Origin: CAYSSG01 sp964433635
Lineage (GTDB): Bacteria; Atribacterota; Phoenicimicrobiia; Phoenicimicrobiales; Stramentimicrobiaceae
Reading direction: 5' to 3'
Assembly: GCA_964433635.1 (NCBI GenBank)
Contig: CAYSSG010000075.1
Span: forward strand, 1-6,942
Length of the DNA: 6,942 bases
This document shows positions 1 to 6,180 of the stretch, in pieces. Under the pieces are notes generated by a model. It was not told the DNA's origin, did not search any database, and saw only the letters and a list, made by a program, of their open reading frames with translations. Every line of letters starts with the position of its first letter. Within the stretch, counting starts at the first letter, position 1. The translations under genes and the position numbers were made by a program.

Positions 1-1052
1 ATTTTCAGTTGTCCCATCTCGATCTCGGCAATATCTTCCAAAAAGACCTTCTCCGGCAGATATGTGATGATTTTCTTCTGCCCAAAATGAATTTCTTTAA
101 TGATTCCTAATCCATTGCTCCGGTTTTCCCGGTTATTGAAAGAGATGAGTAAGTTCTTGAACCAGGGCTGGGTGATCAGAATGACCTGTTGAACCGAATA
201 GTCTTTTTTGATTTCAGCAATCATCTCTTGACCGGGCAAATTTTGCTGCTTTTCTGCAATCAGAACTATTTTACTGTTTAGTTTTTCAATCCCAACCACT
301 TCAGTCTGATATTGCCGGTTAAATCGGATAATATCTTTTATTTTCCAATGCGCTCCCAGGCCTATAAAGACCCCCTTCAACGTAATACAGGAAAAATCGA
401 TCTCTTTCAATGCTGCTCTCCGGAAATAATTGCTGAATTGCTTTTCCCTTCGCTCTTTCCTCTCTCGCCAATCTTTCTTCCTGATATCTTGATAGGGTTT
501 TAGACAAAAAACATGAATGGCCTTATCACCATCAAACTTCTCCAGGATTGGTTCTAATTCCTTATCCCATTGCAGGGCAATCAGTACTGTAGGATGAATT
601 TTTTTTATCAAACTGCTTTTCAGATAAACTCCCAGATCACCTGCAACAAGTCCGGTAGTATCGATGAACGCAGCCTCAGAGGATCCATGTCTGGATATCT
701 GATAGAGCCGGTAAACACTTTGAATAAAATGATTGACACACCTCTCAGGAGAGATGGCACCCACAAAAACGGTGTAGTCAACAGGAATTATTTCAGATTG
801 CATGGTTTGAATGTCCATCAAAGAAAGACCAACGGTTCCAGGAGGACCTAAGGTGGATTGTCCAATATCAGCATCAATCACGGCAACTTTACGTTGTCTT
901 TTGACCAGATATTGCGCCAGGAGTTGAACAAGACTGGTTTTACCGGAATCAGTCTGCCCTAAGACCATCACCGTGTCCTTACAACATAGAATTCTTTGAG
1001 CTACAGGTATCCAGTCTCCGGGCATAATCAGTGTATTCTTGAACAAACTCAT
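1..1052 (-). CDS. Clp1/Grc3/NOL9-like P-loop polynucleotide kinase (partial, C-terminus beyond left edge)
   Basis: An open frame of 350 codons reads from ATG at 1052 leftward off the window without a stop or frameshift. A Walker A motif GQTDSGKT lies at residues 32-39. The DxDxGQ form of Walker B, characteristic of the Clp1/Grc3/NOL9 family, is at 60-65 (DADIGQ). An FVGAISP block follows at 96-102, and IDTTGLVAG at 130-138 matches the TxGxxxG lid region. Family members transfer phosphate from ATP to 5'-hydroxyl ends of RNA or DNA; in eukaryotes they act in tRNA splicing and rRNA processing. Bacterial homologues, often labelled Clp1/GlmU family, have no settled role. The protein is probably cytoplasmic, as no signal peptide or membrane segment is visible. 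The visible length is near what I expect for bacterial members, so only a short C-terminal tail should be missing. It is divergent from nfeD. The start is uncertain: the nearest AGGAG (1067-1071) sits 14 nt upstream, which is long, and the frame stays open upstream. I am sure of the family and unsure of the substrate. Confidence 0.85.
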   Translation of the reverse strand, partial: MSLFKNTLIMPGDWIPVAQRILCCKDTVMVLGQTDSGKTSLVQLLAQYLVKRQRKVAVIDADIGQSTLGPPGTVGLSLMDIQTMQSEIIPVDYTVFVGAISPERCVNHFIQSVYRLYQISRHGSSEAAFIDTTGLVAGDLGVYLKSSLIKKIHPTVLIALQWDKELEPILEKFDGDKAIHVFCLKPYQDIRKKDWRERKERREKQFSNYFRRAALKEIDFSCITLKGVFIGLGAHWKIKDIIRFNRQYQTEVVGIEKLNSKIVLIAEKQQNLPGQEMIAEIKKDYSVQQVILITQPWFKNLLISFNNRENRSNGLGIIKEIHFGQKKIITYLPEKVFLEDIAEIEMGQLK

Positions 1053-1105
1053 GGCGACTATTTCTTCTCCTGGTTCAGATGTGATTTTTCCAGCATAAGG
1101 CAATA

Positions 1106-1114
1106 TGTTATAAT
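1106..1114 (+). promoter_or_regulatory. Extended -10 promoter of the nfeD-slipin operon
   Basis: TGTTATAAT is a perfect TATAAT preceded by the TGn extension. No good -35 box lies 16-18 bp upstream (TTTTCC at 1086-1091 is the best at 17 bp), as is usual for extended -10 promoters. Transcription would begin near 1121, giving a leader of about 27 nt before the nfeD ATG at 1148. The leftward promoter for the kinase gene in the same spacer could not be resolved. Confidence 0.65.
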
Positions 1115-1136
1115 TATGTTATCATAAGAAAATAAG

Positions 1137-1142
1137 AAAGGG
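1137..1142 (+). promoter_or_regulatory. Ribosome binding site deciding the nfeD start
   Basis: AAAGGG ends 5 nt before ATG 1148 but only 2 nt before the in-frame GTG at 1145, so ATG 1148 is the better start. The next in-frame ATG (1166) is 23 nt away, too far for this site. Confidence 0.6.
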
Positions 1143-1147
1143 CAGTG

Positions 1148-2476
1148 ATGTTATTCTTGAATCTTATGAAAAATCATTTGCCTATCATAATTCTGAGCCT
1201 GTTTTTTGTCATATTGCTTATCAACCCAACCCTGGCACAACCTGCTAATGTGATTTATGTTTTAAGTTTAGAAGGTGCCATTAACCCGATTACAGCCCAA
1301 TATATAGTCGATGGAATAAGTATGGCAGAAACTAACCAGGCCGAATGTATCATCATTCAGATGGATACACCCGGAGGTTTAGATGATTCGATGAGGAAAG
1401 TCATCAAAGAAATGCTCAATTCTCAGATCCCCGTTATTGTTTATATAACACCACAGGGGGCCAGAGCGGCCTCTGCCGGGGCCTTTATTACCTTAGCAGC
1501 AAACATTGCAGCGATGGCTCCCGGAACCAACATTGGTGCGGCACATCCGGTTGCCATGGGTGAAGGTCAAATTGATGAAGAGACCAAATCAAAAATTGTA
1601 AATGACGCTGCTGCCTATATCAAGACGATTGCAAATCAGAGAAATAGAAATGAAGATATTGCTGAGACTTTCGTCAGAGAAAGTATATCCATTACTGAAC
1701 AGGAAGCGCTGGAAAATAATATTATTGAATTTGTTGCCGATAATCTGGATGATTTGATGTTTATGATTGATGGCGTCAAGGTAACGACCGGTGGTGGAGA
1801 TAAAAGATTAAGCACCCTGGGAAAGGATATACTGGAATACAAAATGTCTGTTAAAGATCTCTTGCTTCATTCACTTACCAATCCTAACATTGCCTATATC
1901 CTTCTATTTCTGGGTATTTACGGAATCCTGGGCGAATTCAGCAATCCAGGAGCATTGTTTCCCGGTATATTTGGCAGCATCTGTCTTATTCTTGCCTTTG
2001 TAGCTTTTCAGATGATACCAATTAATTTTGCCGGTGTCATTCTGATTGCAATAGGTATCATTTTATTTATCTTTGAAATCTATACGCCCACCTTTGGCCT
2101 GCTCACCCTGGGAGGAATCACTTCTGTGACCCTGGGCTCTTTTATGTTAACCAAAGACATGGCGCCTTTTCTAAGGATTTCTTCAGGTGTGATTCTTACC
2201 ATGGTGATTGCTACAGGAATATTCTTTATATTTGCAGTAACCAAGGGTATCAAAATACAATGGAAAAAGCCGATTTCCGGTAAAGAAAGCATGATTGGGA
2301 TGATCGGAACAGCCAGGACCAGCTTAAATCCACATGGTCAGATCTTTATCCATGGAGAAATATGGCAAGCTACCGTTTTTGACGGAACACATATTCAGAA
2401 AGGTGAAAGGGTAGCTGTCATTTCTTTAGAAGGGCTTCATTTAATGGTCAAGAAAACCGATAGAAAGGAGGAATAA
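1148..2476 (+). CDS. nfeD: NfeD-family membrane-bound serine protease (ClpP-class, long form)
   Basis: Long-form NfeD of 442 residues from ATG 1148. A signal peptide or anchor covers residues 1-30, with a plausible cleavage after TLA. A ClpP/SppA-like protease domain spans about 33-205 and contains the oxyanion-type MDTPGG at 72-77. The ARAASAG block carries the likely nucleophile Ser109, and Lys149 in KSKIVND lies 40 residues later, matching the Ser-Lys dyad spacing of Pyrococcus horikoshii PH1510. A bundle of hydrophobic segments follows (about 247-365), then the C-terminal NfeD OB-fold (about 378-436; IGMIGTA, HGEIWQA, KGERVAV). The family cuts the C-terminal hydrophobic part of its partner stomatin and is linked to membrane quality control. 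The slipin gene follows after one base, which supports this role. The protease domain should face outside the cytoplasmic membrane. The family call is firm; the activity is inferred from conserved residues. Confidence 0.93.
   Translation: MLFLNLMKNHLPIIILSLFFVILLINPTLAQPANVIYVLSLEGAINPITAQYIVDGISMAETNQAECIIIQMDTPGGLDDSMRKVIKEMLNSQIPVIVYITPQGARAASAGAFITLAANIAAMAPGTNIGAAHPVAMGEGQIDEETKSKIVNDAAAYIKTIANQRNRNEDIAETFVRESISITEQEALENNIIEFVADNLDDLMFMIDGVKVTTGGGDKRLSTLGKDILEYKMSVKDLLLHSLTNPNIAYILLFLGIYGILGEFSNPGALFPGIFGSICLILAFVAFQMIPINFAGVILIAIGIILFIFEIYTPTFGLLTLGGITSVTLGSFMLTKDMAPFLRISSGVILTMVIATGIFFIFAVTKGIKIQWKKPISGKESMIGMIGTARTSLNPHGQIFIHGEIWQATVFDGTHIQKGERVAVISLEGLHLMVKKTDRKEE
2465..2471 (+). promoter_or_regulatory. 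Slipin ribosome binding site inside the nfeD 3' end
   Basis: AAGGAGG overlaps the last codons of nfeD and lies 6 nt before the slipin ATG at 2478. With the nfeD stop (2474-2476) one base before that ATG, the two genes are probably translationally coupled. Confidence 0.75.
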
Positions 2477-2477
2477 A

Positions 2478-3281
2478 ATGGATATCATTACTTCATCAAG
2501 TTTATATCTTGGTATTCTGATTATCATTTTTCTCATCCTGTCTCAAGCTATAAAAATTGTTAAAGAATATGAGAGAGGCGTCATCTTCCGTTTGGGTAGA
2601 GTGGTCGGTGCAAAGGGGCCGGGTCTTATTATTCTCATACCGATTGTTGACCGTATGGTAAAAGTCAGCCTGCGAACTATCAATATGGATGTACCGGCAC
2701 AGGAAGTTATTACCAGTGATACGGTTCCTATTAAAGTCAATGCGGTTATTTACTTTCGGGTTGTTGATCCGGTTAAAGCGGTTATTTCAGTGGAAAACTA
2801 TATTACTGCAACTTCTCAGATAGCCCAGACTACACTTAGAAGTGTCCTGGGGGAAAGAGACCTGGATACTTTCTTGTCCCAAAGGGAAAAAATAAACCAA
2901 ACACTCCAACAGATTGTTGACGAACAGACTGATCCCTGGGGAATTAAGGTTAGTACGGTAGAAACAAAAGATGTGGAATTACCTGAAAATATGCGGCGCG
3001 CCATGGCCAAACAGGCTGAAGCAGAAAGAGAAAGAAGGGCAAAAGTGATACACGCCGAGGGTGAATTCCAGGCTTCAGAAAAACTGGTTCAGGCAGCAGA
3101 AAAGATGAGTTCCCAGCCACTGGCTCTGCAATTACGTTATCTACAGACTTTAGGAGTGATTGCAGCTGACAAAAATACTACTACAATCTTTCCTTTCCCA
3201 ATGGAGTTGGTTAAACCGTTTTTAGATGTTTACAACAGGCAACAAGAATCCGGCTCTAAACCTAAAGAAAAAACAAAATAA
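2478..3281 (+). CDS. Slipin (stomatin/prohibitin-like SPFH membrane protein)
   Basis: A 267-residue bacterial slipin. One N-terminal membrane segment lies at about 9-25. The SPFH/Band 7 domain follows, beginning EYERGVIFRLGR (30-41) and including SLRTINMDVPAQEVITSD at about 64-81 and the VDPVKAV block near 96. A charged helical, probably coiled-coil stretch covers about 175-212 (KQAEAERERRAKVIHAEGE). A short hydrophobic C-terminal patch (TTTIFPFPMELVKPF, about 234-248) corresponds to the region cleaved by the NfeD partner in Pyrococcus. The tail is lysine-rich. Slipins oligomerise on the inner membrane and organise protein or lipid microdomains. The length fits the family. It is co-transcribed with nfeD, which places it as that protease's partner or substrate. 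Slipin is preferred over HflK/HflC or flotillin because of the nfeD pairing, the short N-terminal hairpin and the length. Confidence 0.93.
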   Translation: MDIITSSSLYLGILIIIFLILSQAIKIVKEYERGVIFRLGRVVGAKGPGLIILIPIVDRMVKVSLRTINMDVPAQEVITSDTVPIKVNAVIYFRVVDPVKAVISVENYITATSQIAQTTLRSVLGERDLDTFLSQREKINQTLQQIVDEQTDPWGIKVSTVETKDVELPENMRRAMAKQAEAERERRAKVIHAEGEFQASEKLVQAAEKMSSQPLALQLRYLQTLGVIAADKNTTTIFPFPMELVKPFLDVYNRQQESGSKPKEKTK

Positions 3282-3286
3282 TATAA

Positions 3287-3313
3287 TCAGGGGAGGAAAC
3301 TAAACTCCCCTGA
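3287..3313 (-). terminator. Intrinsic terminator between convergent operons, T-tail on the minus side
   Basis: A perfect 9-bp stem (TCAGGGGAG at 3287-3295 and CTCCCCTGA at 3305-3313) encloses a 9-nt loop. Read on the minus strand it is followed at once by a T-rich run (TTATATTATTTTGTTTTTT), a good terminator for the proS operon. Read on the plus strand it follows the slipin stop by 5 bp but is followed by mixed sequence without a T-tract, so rightward termination would be weaker. The minus-strand T-tail overlaps the 3' end of the slipin gene. Confidence 0.7.
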
Positions 3314-3406
3314 GGCTCCTCTCATTTGAGTGTCCTGTCGAGTTAAGCTGAAGATAGTCTTAGATATAAGCTTTAGCATAAAAACAGGTGAAACAGACAA
3401 TCACAT

Positions 3407-3667
3407 CTAATCGTCAATCACCTTGTATACTTCATCTCCGTCTCTTACTCTTTCCTTCACTTTTATGCCCACAGAATCCCCGGCTCTTGCAGTATTGACC
3501 TCTTCTTTATCGATTTGCATTGACTCCACTTTCTGGGAAAAATCAGTCGTATGGCCGCTGAAATGAATTGTATCCCCGATCCTGATCTCTCCGGAATCAA
3601 TATCGATCGCTGCCACACTGATTTTGGTAAAATAATCGATGACATGACCAACAAGTTCTTTCTCCAT
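3407..3667 (-). CDS. Translation elongation factor-like protein (stand-alone EF-Tu domain II-like beta-barrel)
   Basis: Small protein of 86 residues. The pattern is that of the short elongation-factor-like family related to EF-Tu domain II and to the C-terminal domain of U32 peptidases: GHVIDYFTKISVAAIDI (7-23), IRIGDTIHFSGHTTDFSQKVESMQID (28-53), then ARAGDSVGIKVKERVRDGDEVYKV. The GD turns and the VESMQ strand are the signature. It has no GTPase domain, signal peptide or membrane segment, and its biochemical role is unknown. A strong AGGAGG (3677-3682) lies 9 nt upstream of the ATG. It follows proS by 60 bp on the same strand, so the two may be co-transcribed, although a separate promoter is also visible. 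The domain call is confident; a function in translation is only suggested by the neighbour. Confidence 0.85.
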   Translation of the reverse strand: MEKELVGHVIDYFTKISVAAIDIDSGEIRIGDTIHFSGHTTDFSQKVESMQIDKEEVNTARAGDSVGIKVKERVRDGDEVYKVIDD

Positions 3668-3715
3668 TTCCTAATCCCTCCTTTGGTTCAGATATAAACG
3701 CTGAAACTTTTTTTC

Positions 3716-3744
3716 ATTATATAAACATTAATAGGCTCTTCCAA
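3716..3744 (-). promoter_or_regulatory. Possible internal promoter for the EF-Tu-like gene
   Basis: On the minus strand TTGGAA (3744-3739) is separated by 17 bp from a perfect TATAAT (3721-3716). Transcription would begin near 3709, about 40 nt before the start codon. The -35 box lies inside the last codons of proS. The region is AT-rich, so a chance match is possible. Confidence 0.45.
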
Positions 3745-5170
3745 AATACACCAATGAGGAAGATTCCTTGCCACAAAAGATACATTTACCCTTCTCATCA
3801 GTCTCTTCCAAGGGTAAGCATCGAATCGTAGCTTTAGTCTCTTTTTTTATTTCGTTTTCACATTCCTCACTGCCACACCAGAAAGCGGTGATAAATCCAC
3901 GCTTCTCTTCTATAATTTCCTTAAACTGCTGGTAATTTTCAGCAAATCTGATATTTTCTTCCAAACGCGACCTTGCCTGCATATATAAATTATTCTGAAT
4001 GTCTGTCATCCATCTTTCTAAAGTGGAAACCAGCTCATCTATTGAGATTGTTACCTTATTCCTCTTGTCCCTTCTGACTGCTACTACCTGATGATGAGTC
4101 AGATCACGGGGTCCCATCTCCAATCGTACCGGGACGCCCTTCATTTCCCACTCGTTAAACTTCCATCCGGGAGTGTAGGTGTCGCGATCATCAAGCTCAA
4201 CCCTGAATTTCTCAGATAACAGGTCTCTTAATTCTCGGGCACTCTTCAAAACCTCCTGTTTTGTTTTATCAAAGAGGATGGGGATAATGACAACCTGTAC
4301 CGGGGCAACCTTCGGTGGTAATTTTAAACCACGTTCGTCTCCATGGACCATAATAATTCCCCCCACCAGGCGAGTCGAAGTCCCCCAGGAAGTGGTCCAG
4401 GCATATTGTTCCTCCTGATTTTCATCTAAAAAGCGGATATCGAATGCCCTGGCAAAATTCTGCCCCAGATTATGTGAAGTACCGGCCTGCAGTATTTTAC
4501 CATCACCCATCAATGCCTCTAAGGTGTATGTGTGCATGGCTCCGGCAAATGTCTCATTGCTGCTCTTTTTTCCTACAATGACCGGAATCGCCAAATCCTT
4601 CTCAATATAATCCTTGTAGACAGTCAGTATGGTCAGTGTCTCTTCTTCAGCTTCCTGTTGTGTTTTATGAGCCGTATGTCCTTCCTGCCATAAAAATTCT
4701 GTGGTTCTTAAAAAAGGACGGGTTACTTTTTCCCATCGAACAATATTTACCCATTGGTTAATCAAAATCGGTAAATCACGCCAGGAATGAACCCATTTAG
4801 AATAGAGACTGCCAATAATGGCTTCAGAGGTCGGTCTTACAGCCAACCGCTCTTCCAATTTTTGATCTCCACCATGGGTAACCCAGGCTACTTCAGGAGC
4901 AAACCCCTCCACATGCTCAGCTTCCTTTTTTAATAAACTCTCCGGGATAAAAAGAGGGAAATAGGCATTCTTATGACCGGTGGCCTTAATTTTCTGATCC
5001 AGACATTTCTGCATGTTTTCCCATAAACTATAGCCATAAGGTTTAATGACCATACATCCTTTTACGTCAGTATAATCAGCTAAATCTGCTTTTTTAACCA
5101 CATCGATATACCATTGGGAAAAGGCTTCTTCTTTAGATGCAATTTCTTTTACAAATTCTCCGTCATTCAT
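3728..5170 (-). CDS. proS: Prolyl-tRNA synthetase, archaeal/eukaryotic type
   Basis: Class II aminoacyl-tRNA synthetase of 480 residues that attaches proline to tRNA-Pro in the cytoplasm. The short length, absence of a bacterial editing insertion, and a C-terminal zinc domain ending in Tyr480 mark the archaeal/eukaryotic (ProS type 3) form. Visible landmarks are a motif 1 region around 38-76 (KPYGYSLWENM), RPTSEAIIG at 112-120, motif 2 with FLRTTEFLWQEGHTAH (153-168), and motif 3 with STRLVGGIIMVHGDERGLKLPP (265-286). The anticodon-binding domain covers about 289-390. The zinc ligands are probably Cys432, Cys437, Cys463 and Cys466. All core motifs look intact. AAGGAG (5178-5183) sits 7 nt before the ATG and fixes the start. 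No T-box element was found in the leader. It is the first gene of a leftward unit with the EF-Tu-like protein. Confidence 0.97.
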   Translation of the reverse strand: MNDGEFVKEIASKEEAFSQWYIDVVKKADLADYTDVKGCMVIKPYGYSLWENMQKCLDQKIKATGHKNAYFPLFIPESLLKKEAEHVEGFAPEVAWVTHGGDQKLEERLAVRPTSEAIIGSLYSKWVHSWRDLPILINQWVNIVRWEKVTRPFLRTTEFLWQEGHTAHKTQQEAEEETLTILTVYKDYIEKDLAIPVIVGKKSSNETFAGAMHTYTLEALMGDGKILQAGTSHNLGQNFARAFDIRFLDENQEEQYAWTTSWGTSTRLVGGIIMVHGDERGLKLPPKVAPVQVVIIPILFDKTKQEVLKSARELRDLLSEKFRVELDDRDTYTPGWKFNEWEMKGVPVRLEMGPRDLTHHQVVAVRRDKRNKVTISIDELVSTLERWMTDIQNNLYMQARSRLEENIRFAENYQQFKEIIEEKRGFITAFWCGSEECENEIKKETKATIRCLPLEETDEKGKCIFCGKESSSLVYFGRAY

Positions 5171-5220
5171 GATTGCTCTCCTTGGATTCTTTGCTCAAAT
5201 AAGATATTGTAATTGCAAAA

Positions 5221-5249
5221 ATTTTATCATATTTCAACATCATTGTCTA
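5221..5249 (-). promoter_or_regulatory. proS: proS promoter
   Basis: On the minus strand TAGACA (5249-5244, five of six consensus bases) is spaced 17 bp from TAAAAT (5226-5221, five of six), with a TG one base upstream of the -10. Transcription would start near 5214, leaving a leader of about 44 nt, too short for a T-box riboswitch. Confidence 0.6.
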
Positions 5250-5561
5250 AAGTTACCTGAACATATATAATCTGAGATATCCTCAAATCAATTACCATTT
5301 CGCTCATCATTCTTCCAGGATATTTTACTGTAAACTTTCATCCAAATAGGATATCTTCTCTTAAAGAAAGAGCATAAGGTCATATCATTAAAATAAAATA
5401 GATGTACAGGAATGATGATATCCTTAAGATTAAGCAGATTATATCGTACTATAAATAATATAATAAGTCATAGGAAGATCACACTGGCCGATCATTTCAT
5501 ATATTTAATCCATCAAATTAAACCTACGTTCATTCTTCTTAGTCTACCAGACTGAATCATA
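5250..5561. other. AT-rich intergenic stretch without a gene
   Basis: About 310 bp between the proS and marR promoters. I see no coding frame with a ribosome binding site on either strand, no tRNA and no terminator-like hairpin with a T-tract. It holds repeated GATATCC/GGATATC words (5276-5282, 5349-5355, 5417-5423), two of which extend to a 9-bp inverted repeat (5275-5283 with 5348-5356), and a small AGTCT-ACC-AGACT hairpin at 5541-5553. These may be chance in such AT-rich DNA. Confidence 0.5.
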
Positions 5562-5573
5562 TTTGACTTTTTA

Positions 5574-5614
5574 CTTCGTATACGACATGTTATAATTATA
5601 TCAAATATACGAAG
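5574..5614 (+). promoter_or_regulatory. Putative MarR operator: 9-bp inverted repeat flanking the marR -10
   Basis: CTTCGTATA (5574-5582) and its exact complement TATACGAAG (5606-5614) bracket the marR -10 box, with centres 32 bp apart, about three helical turns. The left arm also forms a complete 10-bp palindrome TCGTATACGA (5576-5585). MarR dimers bind palindromes of this size and commonly repress their own promoters, so this is the likely autoregulatory operator. Binding itself is inferred. Confidence 0.6.
5588..5596 (+). promoter_or_regulatory. Extended -10 promoter of the marR gene
   Basis: TGTTATAAT is a perfect TATAAT with the TGn extension, as at the nfeD promoter. A TTGACT box (5563-5568) is 22 bp upstream, too far for normal -35 spacing. 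Transcription would begin near 5603-5606, at the right arm of the inverted repeat, so a bound repressor there would block initiation. Confidence 0.6.
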
Positions 5615-5625
5615 AAAGAGTTGAA

Positions 5626-6126
5626 ATGTCTGAAAATTTTTCTAGAAGCCAGGAAGTATATGCGACGCTAAGGCAGATTGTACGCTCTATGGATGTCCAT
5701 TCAAAATATTTACATAAATATTATGGTCTTAGTAGTCCGCAGTTAAATATCTTGAAAGAACTTTCAGAAGTAAAGGAAATACCAACCGGAAAATTAGCCC
5801 AGAAGATTAGTTTAAGCCAAGCTACGGTAACTGATATTCTTGACCGTCTGGAAGAAAAAGGACTTATTATCAGACAAAGAAGCAGTTTTGATAAAAGAAG
5901 GGTTTATATTCAAATTACCGAGAAAGGTAAAGAAGTTGTTCTAAAAAATCCCTCCCTGCTAAAAGAAGGTTTCATCCGACAATTCAATGAATTGGAAGAG
6001 TGGGAACAGACTCTCATTCTATCATCCATGCAGCGTATCGTATCCATGATGAAAACTTCCGAAATAGACAAAAAGAACCAACACATAAATGAAAAAGATA
6101 TGGATGATATAGATCATTATAAATAA
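5626..6126 (+). CDS. MarR-family winged-helix transcriptional regulator
   Basis: A 166-residue DNA-binding regulator. An N-terminal dimerisation helix (about 8-32) precedes the winged helix-turn-helix. Helix LSSPQLNILKELSE (35-48) and GKLAQKI lead into the recognition helix near SLSQATVTDILDRLEEKGL (62-80). The beta wing RQRSSFDKRRVYIQIT (83-98) carries the conserved Asp89 and Arg91 of the DxR signature. C-terminal helices (about 107-143) close the dimer interface, and a charged tail of about 22 residues (145-166) is longer than in many MarR proteins. No cysteine occurs, so a thiol redox switch of the OhrR kind is excluded. GAAAGAG (5614-5620) lies 5 nt before the ATG. It is transcribed alone, divergent from proS and convergent with the larA-like gene, so its ligand and targets beyond its own operator cannot be told. 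Confidence 0.93.
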   Translation: MSENFSRSQEVYATLRQIVRSMDVHSKYLHKYYGLSSPQLNILKELSEVKEIPTGKLAQKISLSQATVTDILDRLEEKGLIIRQRSSFDKRRVYIQITEKGKEVVLKNPSLLKEGFIRQFNELEEWEQTLILSSMQRIVSMMKTSEIDKKNQHINEKDMDDIDHYK

Positions 6127-6180
6127 GTTGAATATTAAAATAAGCCTCAGTTGCTCTAAAATATCTTTGTTCTATTCTAT

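Noticed and set aside
319..507. 62-codon minus-strand frame suggesting a frameshift in the kinase gene
   Set aside because: The kinase frame (codons starting at positions equal to 2 modulo 3) reads through this region without a stop; this frame is a shadow.
570..851. 93-codon open frame on the plus strand
   Set aside because: It lies opposite the Clp1-like kinase, whose motifs are clear, has no ribosome binding site, and its translation resembles no protein.
1145..1147. GTG as the nfeD start
   Set aside because: It is only 2 nt from the Shine-Dalgarno sequence, whereas the adjacent ATG at 1148 has a better 5-nt spacing.
3422..3432. Second MarR-like site around GTATAC
   Set aside because: It shares only the central GTATAC and lies within the coding end of the EF-Tu-like gene, so it is most likely chance.
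4179..4418. 79-codon plus-strand frame
   Set aside because: It is antisense to the conserved motif 3 region of proS and has no support of its own.
5541..5553. AGTCT-ACC-AGACT hairpin as a terminator
   Set aside because: The stem is only 5 bp, has no following T-tract on either strand, and no gene ends nearby.
5171..5625. T-box riboswitch upstream of proS
   Set aside because: No T-box consensus (AGGGTGGNACCGCG type) or specifier stem was found, and the likely promoter leaves only about 44 nt of leader.
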